The position numbers were made by a program, and so were the translations under genes. The notes below the pieces were generated by a model. It ran no database searches. It saw nothing but the letters and a program-made list of their open reading frames with translations, and was not told where the DNA came from. Shown here in pieces: positions 24,348 to 34,640 of a stretch of DNA of 64,000 nucleotides. The number at the start of each line of letters is the position of its first letter. Within the stretch, counting starts at the first letter, position 1. Where the stretch lies: NCBI RefSeq assembly GCF_030435805.1, contig NC_081293.1, forward strand, positions 190,515,546-190,579,545. The letters run 5' to 3'. The stretch is from Mustela lutreola. Lineage: Eukaryota; Chordata; Mammalia; Carnivora; Mustelidae.

Positions 24348-27300
24348 TCAGTAGTTTCCCATTGTATTTCTAATCCAGGACATGTATTTAAAGATTCTGG
24401 TATAGATGCCAACATCAGCTCTCAAAACACATCCATCCAAAAAAGTCAATATTCCTTGAAGTACCCCATTGCAGACTGCTGGCGCAGCTGTGACTTCCTG
24501 CCAGAACAAAAGGAATATAGGGTTATCTTATCTTTCTGGCAAAAGACACAAGAAATAAAATGGGAAACCGAAGGCACTGAGAGTATATTACCTTGCAGGG
24601 CTGCCTCCTTCCTGGAATGATGCCCAGGCATAGCATACTATCTTCGATCCTGTAAGTTTTATAGGCCTCAAGGCACTCATTCCTGTAGACTATGGAGATG
24701 TTCACATTCTGTAGTGAGTTGGGCTCCTTGGCTAGAGAAAAGAAAGGTGTACAACTTCCTTAAGAGTTAGTAGATAACAAACCTCCTTTTCTCCTTGCGC
24801 TCTTTTTCAGCACCTTTCTTCTTCTGGAAGAAAGGACACCAGATCAAACACAGAGAAATCACAGATGGGGCTGGCTGGATAGTAGGAAATGATCAGATTA
24901 ACCATTTCTCATGATACAAATGTTTATCTCTTTATAAAAGAGGCTAAATTCCTGGAAGTGATAATGCAAAATATGAGACATCTCTGCAATGAAATCAATT
25001 ACTTTAACAACTCTAAATGCTTAACTGACTGTGCTTGGGTGGTATAGTCAATTAAGCATGCAACTCTTGGTTTCGGCTCAGGTGGTGATCTCAGGGTTAT
25101 GAGATCGAGCTCTATTTCAGGCTCTGTGCTCAGGGTGGAGTCTGCTTTAAATTCTCTCTCCCTCTGCCCCTCCCCAAAGCCTTGCAAGTACACCCTCCTT
25201 CTCTTTCTTTCCCTCAAATAAACTAATAAATCTTAAAAGTAAAATTTAAAGAATAGCCTTAACATGGAATTCTTTGTTATTTTATTTTAGTTTTTGAGCT
25301 TTCACGTTTATTATTTGTCCCACAGTTTAAATTCATCAGTCTCCTTTTAAATTTTTTATTGAAATATATAAGACATATCACAATGTATAAGTTTAAGGTG
25401 TGAAAATATTTATTTGATATATTTATAGATTGTAATGTGATTGCTATTGTAGCTATAGTTAACACCTCTATCATGTCATATAATTATCATTTCTTTTTTG
25501 TGGTGGAAGTAATCAAGATCTAGTCTCTTAGAAAGTTTGATTATAATATGATATTGTTGTCTGTATTCATTATGTTATACATTAGGTCTCCCAGAGTTAT
25601 TTCTCTACTAGTTGTAAGTTTGTACCCTTAAATAACATCTCTTTTACTTTGAAATTTCTAGATTGTAGAGAGAATCTAGTTTTAATTTGTCAGATCATAA
25701 AAACTCAGTATCTGCTAAAAAGTATAAAAAAAAAAGATTACTTCATTAGCCAGATCAAAATAAACTGAATTTTGGAGGTGGGGTGGGGGTAAGTTGTATC
25801 TCTCTTTGACAGAAGTGTCATAACCCAGATGAGTCAAACGTACTGCTCACCAGGGGGACATTTATTTTCAAAACTCAAATTAACACTCACAGGACAAAAC
25901 ATTTCTACTTGTATAGAGGACAGAATGCTAAGTGAAATAGGCCAGATGAAGCAAGACCAAGACGGTATAATCTCACTTCTATATGGAATCTAAAAAAAGC
26001 CAAACTCACAGAAATGGAGAATATAATGGTGGTTGCCAGAGGCTGGTGGGTGGAAGATATGGTGGGGAGGGTTGTTGATCAAAGAGTACAAACTTTAGTT
26101 ATTAGATGACTAAGTACTGGAGATTGGACGTACAGCATGGTGGCTATGGTTAATAATACTGTACTCTGTACTTAAAACTTTTTTTTAATATTATATTTAT
26201 TTATTTGACAGAGAAAGATCATAAGTACACAGAGAGGCAGGCAGAGAGAGAGAGGGAAGCAAACTCGCTGCTGAGCAGAGAGCCTGACACAGGACTCGAT
26301 CCCAGGACCCTGAGATCATGACCTGAGCTGAAGGCAGCGGCTTAACCCACTGAGCCACCCAGGGGCCCCATGTACTTAAAACTTTCTAAGAGAGTAGATC
26401 TTAAATACTCTCACCACACACATATACATAAGGTAAATATCTGAAGTGATAGACAATTAGCTCGACTGGGGGCATCATTTCACATTATATATATTTATAT
26501 ATACATATATACACACACAATATATGTACATACACTACATATACACTATATATACTATATGTATATGTACTATATTTGTATGTGTGTGTCTCTGTGCTAT
26601 GGGTGTGCACATATATATATATGAATATGATACTATACATCTTAAATCTATATAATCTTTATTTTTTAATTATATACCTCAATAAAGCTGGGAAAAAAGA
26701 ATTTCTGCATTTTTGATATATTCGAGGAAGTGTACCTCAAGGTCTGAAAAGAACAGTTTAAAACGTTTGGGACAATGGCAGCACAGTTAGAAAACGTGAC
26801 TTCTATCCTTCTATCCTGACTTTTATAAATATAGAGTCAGGGTAAATGGATGGGTATAATCTAACAGGCTTGATCAACATGAATCTCCTTTCTTCATACT
26901 ATGGTATATAACAATGATGAATATTAAATACAAAAACAACTTACTCAGGAGCTAAATTGTACTAATAGTTCTTCCTAAAAGTCTCTCATAGAACTATATA
27001 GTACATTCAGACCATAGTTCCCTTTTCCTTATAGTCAGCCCTTCCTTCTCCCATAGCCATTACTCTCTTTATTAATTGCTACAGATAGTGGTTTCGAATT
27101 TATAAAATATTAGAATGGGATAGTGGGCAGACAGGCTCAAAACTTAGAAGAGAAAAAGCTGTCTTAATTTGCTCAAAGTTTTTTCATGGAATTGAAGCAT
27201 GTGAGGTAGAAAAAAACTGAGATTGAACATGTATTTCAGGAGGTTCAGATTATATGGAGAGTCTCCACTGTTACAAATGGTAGTTGTTTTTTAATTTTGT

Positions 27301-30300
27301 AAAGAAATGAGTGAATGTTCAGAATGTTGCCAGTGAAAAATGTTTCAGAAATATTTTTCTCTTTTTTTATTATGTTGTTAGCCACCATGTAGTACATCAT
27401 TAGTTTGCTTTTTTTCTTTTTTATAAGATTTTATTTATTTGAGAGAAAGAGAGAGAGCAAGCACAAGTTGGTGGAGAGACAAAGGGAGTAACAGACTCCC
27501 CACTGAGCAGAGAGCCTGATGTGGGACTCGATCCCAGAACCCTGAGATCATGACCCAAACTGAAGGCAGATGCCTAACCGAAGGAGCCACCAGGCACCCC
27601 TCAGAAATATTTTTCTTAAACTTTTCATATTTATTTTTGTATCACAATCTTGCATACAGAAATTCTGCCTGATTTAGCACAGTATTATATGTTTATCTTA
27701 TGTTTAAAACATGCATATTATTTCTCCTTCTTTCAAGGCTTTAATTCTCTTTATTGCCTAGAACGGTTTGAAAACATCTGATAAGTTTGTAACACATTTT
27801 GGAGTTCAGAAAATTGATGCTCCAAAGACAAAGTGGCCAACCGTTACCCAGCAAATTAGGACTAGAATACAAATGTCTTCTTCGCACTAACATCTTTTCT
27901 ATCATGTCTGGAAACAAAGATGATAGCAGGATACAGTGGGGGGGAAATGCTTGAAGGACTCCTTTAGTGAGGTATAGGGAACGGGAAAAGAGATGACAAG
28001 GATGAATTAAGAGGTTAGAAAGAAGCCTCACTGGGAAGAATTCAGAAGCCAAGAGTAGAGAAGGGAAAGAATGTGTCCTACTCTGGGAGAAAAGGATTAT
28101 CTTGAGGTCACTCACAGTCATCACATCGGTTGTAGGCCCATGTGGAGACCATGCACATGGTTCCTTCATGGACAGGTTCTTCAGGCAGGTTGACCAGTTT
28201 CACATAGTCATTAAGTTCAACACTTTCTCCCAGCTTGATTAACATGAGGTCATGCTCAATAGAAGTGGTTGAGAAGTATGGATGTTGGATCATCTTCACA
28301 TGGCCAACTACTTGTATATCGTTTTCATTGTCATTTGATGGATTTGTAATCCCCAACACCACCTGAAGCTTTCTGGAACAATGTAGTTGTTTGAGAGAAG
28401 ACTTGGCAGAGATTATTTATTCATCCTTATGAGCCTTTATTAGCCCCCTCCCACAGACCTTATTCTCTACTACTGAACATGTCCCCAGAAAGCCTCCCTA
28501 ACCCCACTTCATTGAGCAGTGGCACCAGGCAGGGAGGCGGGTCTCTGCCCAACCAGAGAATCCAAAGCACAAAGTGGCATTGGGGGCTTATTACTCACGG
28601 TAAGTTGCAGTGTGCGGCTGTGATCACCCAAAGGGGGTCGATCAGAACTCCAACACAGGGCAAGTAATCAGATTTCAGGTAGACCAGGTATGGGGGAGTG
28701 ATATCATTTCGGTAATTTGGATCAAAAGCCAGAGCAACTGGAAAGAGAAAAATAGACAGGGAATTCTGAAATTTTAGCAGAGATCATTAGAATAAAACAA
28801 AGGAAAATTACTTAATACGTTTAAGTTCCTACCCTTCTCCCCAGTACCTTTTTCTGTAAGCTAAATTTGCAAACTGGCTTACTTTCTTCTAAAAACATGA
28901 ATAAAATGATAGAAACATATCAATTTCAAAACTAAAGGGGCTTCCCTTTTATTGTCAATAAATATTTTTCAGATTAAAATATAGGTTTTCTTAAATATCT
29001 TCTACAATTCAGTGAACATATGTTAAATCAACTCCTGGAGAACTTACTATTTATACTTTTTTAAGAATGCTTTTACCAGTCCCACCCCTTTCTCCCTACA
29101 ACAATGCAAGGCAAAACAATATAACTGCCATTTTAAAGAACGGGCCAACTGTTCTCACAATCTGAGGAGAGGGAGATAATTCAACAGGTTAAGTGTGAGC
29201 ACCTCGTATATGTCAGGCTCTGTTACAGGGGTTTACACAGAATGAAGCAGAGAAATACCCCTGCTCTTGTATATTCTGATGAGAGAAGACATTCTATAAC
29301 AGTAGACACAAAACATAAGTAAATGGTCTAGTGTATTACAAGGAGATTGGTGCTGTGGGGAAAAATAGTAGAATAGAGAAAGAGGAAAAAGCAGTACAGA
29401 GATGTGCATGTGTGTGGTGGGGCATTCTGAAATATTACACAGTAGTCAGTTTAGGTAAGCCTTGTGGACAGGATGAGAAATGACCAATGAAATGAAGGTG
29501 GGGGAGTTAGATCATCAGATATCTGGGGAATGGGGATCCAGGCAGAGGAAACAGTTGGAGCAAGAGTCCTAAGACTTTTTTTTTTTAAGATTTTATTTAT
29601 TTATTTGACAGAGCGATCACAAGTAGGCAGAAAGGCAGGCAGAGAGAGAAGAGGAAGCAGGTTCCCTGAGGAGCAGAAAGCCCGATGCAGGGCTCGATTC
29701 CAGGACTCTGGGACCATGACTTGAGCCAAAGGCAGAGGCTTAAACCCACTGAGCCACCCAGGCGCCCCATCCTGAGACTTTTGTATGGAGCATCATAAAA
29801 GCCAGTGTGGCTGGCGTGGCAGGTGAAGGGGAGAAGAGCAGGAAAGGATGGAGGCAAGATCATGATACAGAGTTTTGTAAAGCCTCATAAGGATGTGGGA
29901 CTTTCTTCTGAAGGAATGTGGAACAGCATCAGGGTTTTGTGTAAGGCAGTGATGGTCATTTCCTTATTGAGAAATGTTGAGTGTAGAGGTAGAAAGCAGA
30001 GAGGCCTGTTAGGGGATTTATGTGATAATCCAGGCAGATGATAGTGTCTTGGCCATTGTGAACAGGGGAGGTGGTGAGATGTGATTGGATTTGGGATATA
30101 TTTAGAAGATAGAACCAACAAAATCTTCCAAGCAGATTGAATGTGGAGTGTGAGAGAAAGATTTTATGAATGCCTCCAAGGTTTTTGCTTGAGTAACTGG
30201 AACCTGTAAGGACAAGATCAAAAGCCCTTGAATGCTCTGCTGTGCCTGTTAGTTGAACCTCTGCTCTGCTGTGCCTGTTAGTTGAACCTCTGCTCTGCTG

Positions 30301-30938
30301 TGCCTGTTAGTTGAACCTCTGCTCTGCTGTGCCTGTTAGTTGAACCTCTGCTCTGCTGTGCCTGTTAGTTGAACCTCTGCTCTGCTGTGCCTGTTAGTTG
30401 AACCTCTGCTCTGCTGTGCCTGTTAGTTGAACCTCTGCTCTGCTGTGCCTGTTAGTTGAACCTCTGCTCTGCTGTGCCTGTTAGTTGAACCTCTGCTTTC
30501 AACCCCTGCCTCTGCTTCTCATTCACTCCCGAGGGGAGAAGTCCCATTCCGGATGGGCCCAGAGTTGGGTCACAGTCTTCCCTGGTATTAGGGTTTCAGT
30601 GTCCATGCCTCCCCAAAGAGCATGCAAGCAATAAAGCTGTTTGGTTTGGTATTAGGGTTTGGTATTTGGATTTTAATGTCCATACTTTCAGAAGAGCATA
30701 TGAGCAATAAAGCTGAGGTGAGGCAGGCAGACAGTGTCACCGGTGGAAAGCTGATGGGGGCAGTGGCAGTGCTGAGGGAAAGTCAGTTCTATACACTTGT
30801 AGTCTGGAACATGCCTCCTGTCTGTATCTGTCTATCTTTCATGATTCCCCTAGGATCTCTCTTTGTCAAGTAAAGAGAAAAATTGTGAAGATACTCACCA
30901 GGCAGGTTCAAGAGAGCCCAGAAGAAGATAAACTTCAT
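24348..30938 (-). CDS. PRSS58: PRSS58, trypsin-fold pseudoprotease (5 exons)
   Basis: Secreted protein of the S1 trypsin fold, probably without protease activity. Coding exons 30938-30899, 28737-28599, 28372-28116, 24731-24592, 24497-24348; all GT..AG, phases agree, 241 aa, equal to the human PRSS58 length as remembered. Residues 1-17 ([17 protein letters not shown]) are a signal peptide. His57 (TAAHC) and Asp102 (EHDLMLIKL) are kept. The trypsin IVGG start and Arg/Lys activation site are absent ([19 protein letters not shown]). The GDSGGP segment reads EVTAAP, so Gly193 is Glu, Asp194 is Val, and the serine position is Thr. Asp189 is replaced by Gln (RRQPCK); the Cys191 and Cys220 positions are retained. 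Intron 1 holds a 29-bp minisatellite and a CAN-SINE. No TATA box is obvious. Closest alternative is another TRYX-type gene, but the match to PRSS58 runs along all exons. Confidence 0.93.
25025..25246 (+). mobile_element. CAN-SINE, old copy
   Basis: Sense-orientated and diverged, from 'tgcttgggtggtatagtcaa' through 'tgagatcgagctctatttc' to the 'aaataaactaataaatctt' tail. In PRSS58 intron 3. Confidence 0.75.
25340..25720 (-). mobile_element. L1 3' UTR remnant, antisense
   Basis: 'tttttattgaaatatataag' and 'gtttaaggtgtgaaaatatt' resemble an old mammalian L1 3' UTR read backwards. In PRSS58 intron 3. Confidence 0.5.
26178..26370 (-). mobile_element. CAN-SINE inserted in L1
   Basis: Antisense SINE flanked by the duplicated target TGTACTTAAAACTTT (starting about 26168 and 26371), so it entered the L1M element after that was in place. 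Confidence 0.9.
26480..26640. repeat. AT/AC-rich microsatellite
   Basis: Mixed TA, ATAC and AC runs, degenerate. In PRSS58 intron 3. Confidence 0.85.
27412..27600 (-). mobile_element. CAN-SINE with extra 3' sequence before the target repeat
   Basis: Antisense SINE ending at 27600 directly beside TCAGAAATATTTTTCT (27601-27616). The matching repeat is at 27345-27360, leaving about 50 bp of non-SINE DNA between the SINE tail and the left repeat. See findings. Confidence 0.85.
29200..30230. repeat. Old interspersed repeat, family not assigned
   Basis: The wording ('gtaatccaggcagatgatag'-like run near 30024-30044, 'gatatatttagaagatagaa', 'aaggtttttgcttgagtaac') is that of a common ancient mammalian repeat, interrupted by the SINE at 29577. 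It lies in PRSS58 intron 1. I could not name the family with certainty. Confidence 0.4.
29577..29769 (-). mobile_element. CAN-SINE
   Basis: Antisense; flanked by 'tcctaagacttt' and 'tcctgagactttt', a one-mismatch target-site duplication. Confidence 0.9.
30233..30497. repeat. 29-bp minisatellite, 9 copies
   Basis: Units begin with TGTGCCTGTTAGTTGAAC at 30241, 30270, 30299, 30328, 30357, 30386, 30415, 30444 and 30473. The copies look identical to the base and are contiguous. Located in PRSS58 intron 1, about 400 bp from exon 1. Confidence 0.97.
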
Positions 30939-31689
30939 ATTGATTTCAAAAGCCTTTTCAAAGGATGAAGTTCAGCCTAGGGTCTCTGGAAAGGATGCAG
31001 AGGCGGGGTGGAAAAGGACTCAGTAAGATACAGCAAGAAGGGGTTTCAGGGTTGAAAACAAAAACATGAATTCCTTTAGTGGCAGGTTTCAGCTCCCAAA
31101 GAGATGTCCATTGGTCAGAATAGGGAATGATGTCAGGTCTCAGAGGGACAAGAATGGAGAGCAGGTGATTTGGTCCCTGACAGAGAACGGATCTGGAATT
31201 CAGCATTTTGCTTTCCCTTTTCAGGGGAAAACATACCTAATCTGAGAGATGTTGGAGCTCAGAGTGTTTCCCAGCCCCCTCTTCTCTGGTCCACCCTTTG
31301 TCAAACTCTGAAATCAGGTCCTTCAAGACAGTGACCCCTCCCATCTGTGTGATGCTAACCCCTGGTTGTGTGACACAGACATTTGTCTCCAATGGCCATA
31401 ACCCAGCCAGCTGGTGCTGGTCTGACCCCTCTGCCTGACACTGAAACCCTCCTTGAGATAGATCAGCTTTTCCTTTCATGATACTGTTCATCCACTCATT
31501 TATTCAAACAGCTGGCAGTAATTTATATTATGTGTCTGACTTGTGCTAGGCTCTGTGCTCACTGTAGAGGATGCTTAAATGTGAAGACACTGCTCTGCCT
31601 TCAGAGAGCCTATAGACCAGTGGGAATGATAGGTTCATAAGAAGGCAATTGCAAAACAAAGCGTTCAGAGCTAAAACTCCACCGATATC

Positions 31690-33185
31690 ATTGTCTAGGT
31701 GGAAATATTAGCAAAACACGTTGTCCGTTACATGATTTTGGATCCAAAATATATAAGGAGATCTTTAAACTCAACAACAAGAACATGAATAACCCAATTA
31801 AAAGTGCACCAAATATCTGAACAGATACTGTCCCAAATGCATTAGTCTGTTGAGGCTATGATAACAAATTACTATAGACTGGGGATCTTGAACAACTGAC
31901 ATTTATTTTCTCACAGTTCTGGAAGCTGAAAGTCCATGATCAAGGTGCCAGCAAATTCAGTTTCTGGTGAGAGCTCTCTTCCTGGCTTTGTAGGTTACTG
32001 TATCCTCCTGCAGTACTTCCTCTGTATTTATGTATACAGCTCTCTGGTGTCTCTTTTTATAAGGACATTAATCCTATCAGAACAGTGCCCCACCCTTAGG
32101 ACCTCATTTCTCCCAAATTATTTCCTTATAGGACCTATCTCCAAATACAATCACTTTGGGGTTTATGGTTTCAACATAGGAATTTTGGGAGGACACAGTT
32201 CATTCCACAACAACAAAGAGGAAGTATAGATGACAAGTAATATAGGAAAAGATTCTCAACATACATTAGGAAATTACAAATTAAGGCAACAATAAGATAC
32301 CACTACACACCTGGTAGAATGGTAGAATAAAGTTTAAGACCAAGAACACCAAATGTTGGTGAGGCTGTAAAACAGCAAGAATGTTCATTTATTGCTGGTA
32401 GGAATACAAAATGTATAGCCACTTTGGGAGATGGTTTGGTGGTTTCTTAAAATCTAAACATAATCTTACCATATGAGCCAGCAATCACTCCCCTGGTTAT
32501 TAACTGAATGAACTAAAAACTTATGTCCACAGAATCTTACACCTGAATAATTACAACAACTTTAGTCATAATTACCAAATCTTGGAAGCAACCAAGATGG
32601 ATAAATGGATAAACAAAATGTGGTGTATCCACACTGGAAAATGTATTATTCAGTGATTTTTAAAAAACAAGCTATCAAGAGATGAAAGAAAAAAAAAGAG
32701 AAACACATAGAGAATCCTTAAATGCATATTACTAAGTGATAGAAGCCAGTTCTAAAAGTATTATATATTGAATGGTTCCAATTTATGACATTTTGAAGAA
32801 AAGCAACCTATGGAGGCAGTAAAAAGATGAGTGGTGGCCAGAATTTGGGGTGATGGGGAGAAGAGTGAACAGGAAGACCATGGGGCATTTTTAGGGAAGT
32901 AAAATGATTCCATATGATAGTCTAATTGCAGATACATGACATTATGCCTTTGTCCAAACCCATAATACTATATAACATAAAGAGCAAACCCTAACATAAG
33001 CTATGGACTTTGGTTACTAAGAACGTATCAGTATTGGTTCATCTGCTATAATGGTTATACTACATCAGTGCAAGATATTAAAAAAAAACAACAACAGACT
33101 GCTTAGTGGTAGACTACTCCGGGGATATAAGTATACACTATAAAATTCCTTCAGCCTCATTGCATGTTTAAAATTTTTTATAATA
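31690..33185 (+). mobile_element. L1M remnant, split by a MaLR LTR
   Basis: Sense L1 ORF2/3' sequence on both sides of the LTR at 31838-32213 ('aaactcaacaacaagaacat'; then 'ccaaatgttggtgaggctgt', 'ggaagcaaccaagatggata'). Upstream of PRSS58 and downstream of the PRSS59-like gene. Confidence 0.75.
31838..32213 (-). mobile_element. MaLR (MLT1-type) LTR fossil, solo
   Basis: Antisense LTR: 'gcattagtctgttgaggcta' at one end, 'aggacctatctccaaataca' inside. Old, ERVL-MaLR class, inserted into the L1M element. No internal retroviral sequence is attached. Confidence 0.75.
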
Positions 33186-33189
33186 ACAT

Positions 33190-33445
33190 GTGGGAGAAAA
33201 TTTTAAGTCTTTAGTTAATAAACATGCAGTGTAATATTAGTTTCAGGTGTAAAATATAGTGACTCAATACTTCCATACATCACCTAGTGCTCATCATAGC
33301 AAGGGCCCTCCTTAATCCCCATTGTCTATTTTTACCCAGGTCTCACTCTCTCCCCTCTGTAACCACCAGTTTGTTCTCTGTAGATATGAGTCTGCTTCTT
33401 GGTTTGACTCTCTCTCTCCTTTTTTCCCTATTCTCATCTGCTTTG
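33190..33445 (-). mobile_element. L1 3' UTR fragment, antisense
   Basis: 'gttaataaacatgcagtgta' and 'ctagtgctcatcatagcaag' with 'aaccaccagtttgttctctg' match carnivoran L1 3' UTR read backwards. Confidence 0.7.
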
Positions 33446-33755
33446 TTTCCTAATGTGGGAAAAGTTTTGGTTTTTTTTTTAATTGAATTATGTGCTTTGA
33501 GCACAAGGTTAAAGATACTTCTTGAGTGTATACTGTGTGAAAGGAAAGAGTTTCTAAAAAATTATACTTTACCTGGGTCTTAGAGAAGGGGAAGGAGCTT
33601 GTCTGGCATAAAAAGAAGAGAAAAAATAATTCAAAAAGAGGGCAAGTCTTCTGTAAATGCAAGAATATGTGAAACAACATGGTGTGTTTGTGGAATAGCA
33701 ACCATGTATTATAGCAGAAGTGTTAACCGGGTAGAGAAAGAAATAGGAATTATAG

Positions 33756-33969
33756 GGACGCCTGGGTGGCTCAGTTGGTTAAGCAGCTGCCTTCGGCTCA
33801 GGTCATGATCCCAGCGTCCTGGGATCGAGTCCCACATCGGGCTACTTGCTCCGCAGGGAGCCTGCTTCTCCCTCTGACTCTGCCTTCCACTCTGTCTGCC
33901 TGTGCTCGCTCTCACTCTCTCTCTCTCTTACAAATAAATAAATAAAATCTTAAAAAAAAAAAAAAAAAA
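33756..33969 (+). mobile_element. CAN-SINE, full length with poly(A)
   Basis: Complete sense copy from 'ggacgcctgggtggctcag' to a long A-run. Flanked by GAAATAGGAATTATA and GAAACAGGAATTATA (15 bp, one mismatch), the target-site duplication. Confidence 0.95.
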
Positions 33970-34109
33970 GAAACAGGAATTATATAATGAAAAGTCTTAT
34001 TATGTAAGCCTTGCATATATAAGACTTGCATAAGTCCTTACTGTGTGAGAGATAGGGATCCAATACATTTATTATTTTATGAAATTCTATTGAATATTTT
34101 GGACAAACC

Positions 34110-34640
34110 CCAGTGGGGTTATTGCAATTTCCTTTCCGTGGGTGTGAGACCTGTGACTTCCTTTGAACTAATAGAATATGGCAAAATTATGGGATTTCAT
34201 CTTGATAATTACATCGATAGAGAATATTAACATTGTGTATATACACACATATACACATCCACCTTGCTAGCATGCACAATAGAGATTCTTCTCACTGGCA
34301 TGGGGTCACGAACAGACACACTGAGGAGGCCTAAGTGGCAAAGAACTGTGTATGGATGACCTCTCTGCACTAAGGATAGCTTCAAGACCTGAGAGCAGCT
34401 TTCAGGGGAGAGCCCACAAAAAGTATCTGTTATCATACAACCAGAGGGAAATGAATTCTGCCAACAACCTGAATAAGCCTGGAAGCAAATTCTTACCTCA
34501 GACTCTTGCTAGACCCTGAATGGAGGACACACCTAAGCCATGCTTGAACTCCTGATTTGCAGAAACTGTGAGATAATATGTGCTCTTTTAAGTTGTTCAA
34601 TTTGTGGCAATGTTTTTATGCAGCAATAGAAAACCAATAC
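34110..34640 (+). mobile_element. MaLR (MLT1-type) LTR fossil
   Basis: Reads as an old MLT1 LTR: 'gacttcctttgaactaatag', 'aaactgtgagataatatgtg', ending in 'gcaatagaaaaccaatacaa'. Solo, no internal region seen. Confidence 0.6.

Larger units (their letters stand above)
25905..26700 (+). mobile_element. L1M 3' end, split by a SINE
   Basis: Sense L1 3' sequence ('gaatgctaagtgaaataggc', 'ggtggttgccagaggctggt') runs to about 26180, is interrupted by a CAN-SINE, and resumes to about 26700. An AT-rich dinucleotide tract lies at 26480-26640. Confidence 0.75.

Noticed and set aside
26480-26640. AT-rich region as origin or matrix attachment site
   Set aside because: Degenerate dinucleotide repeat at an L1 3' end explains it; no further support.
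30233-30497. CRISPR-like repeat array
   Set aside because: Units are contiguous with no spacers and the genome is mammalian; this is a minisatellite.
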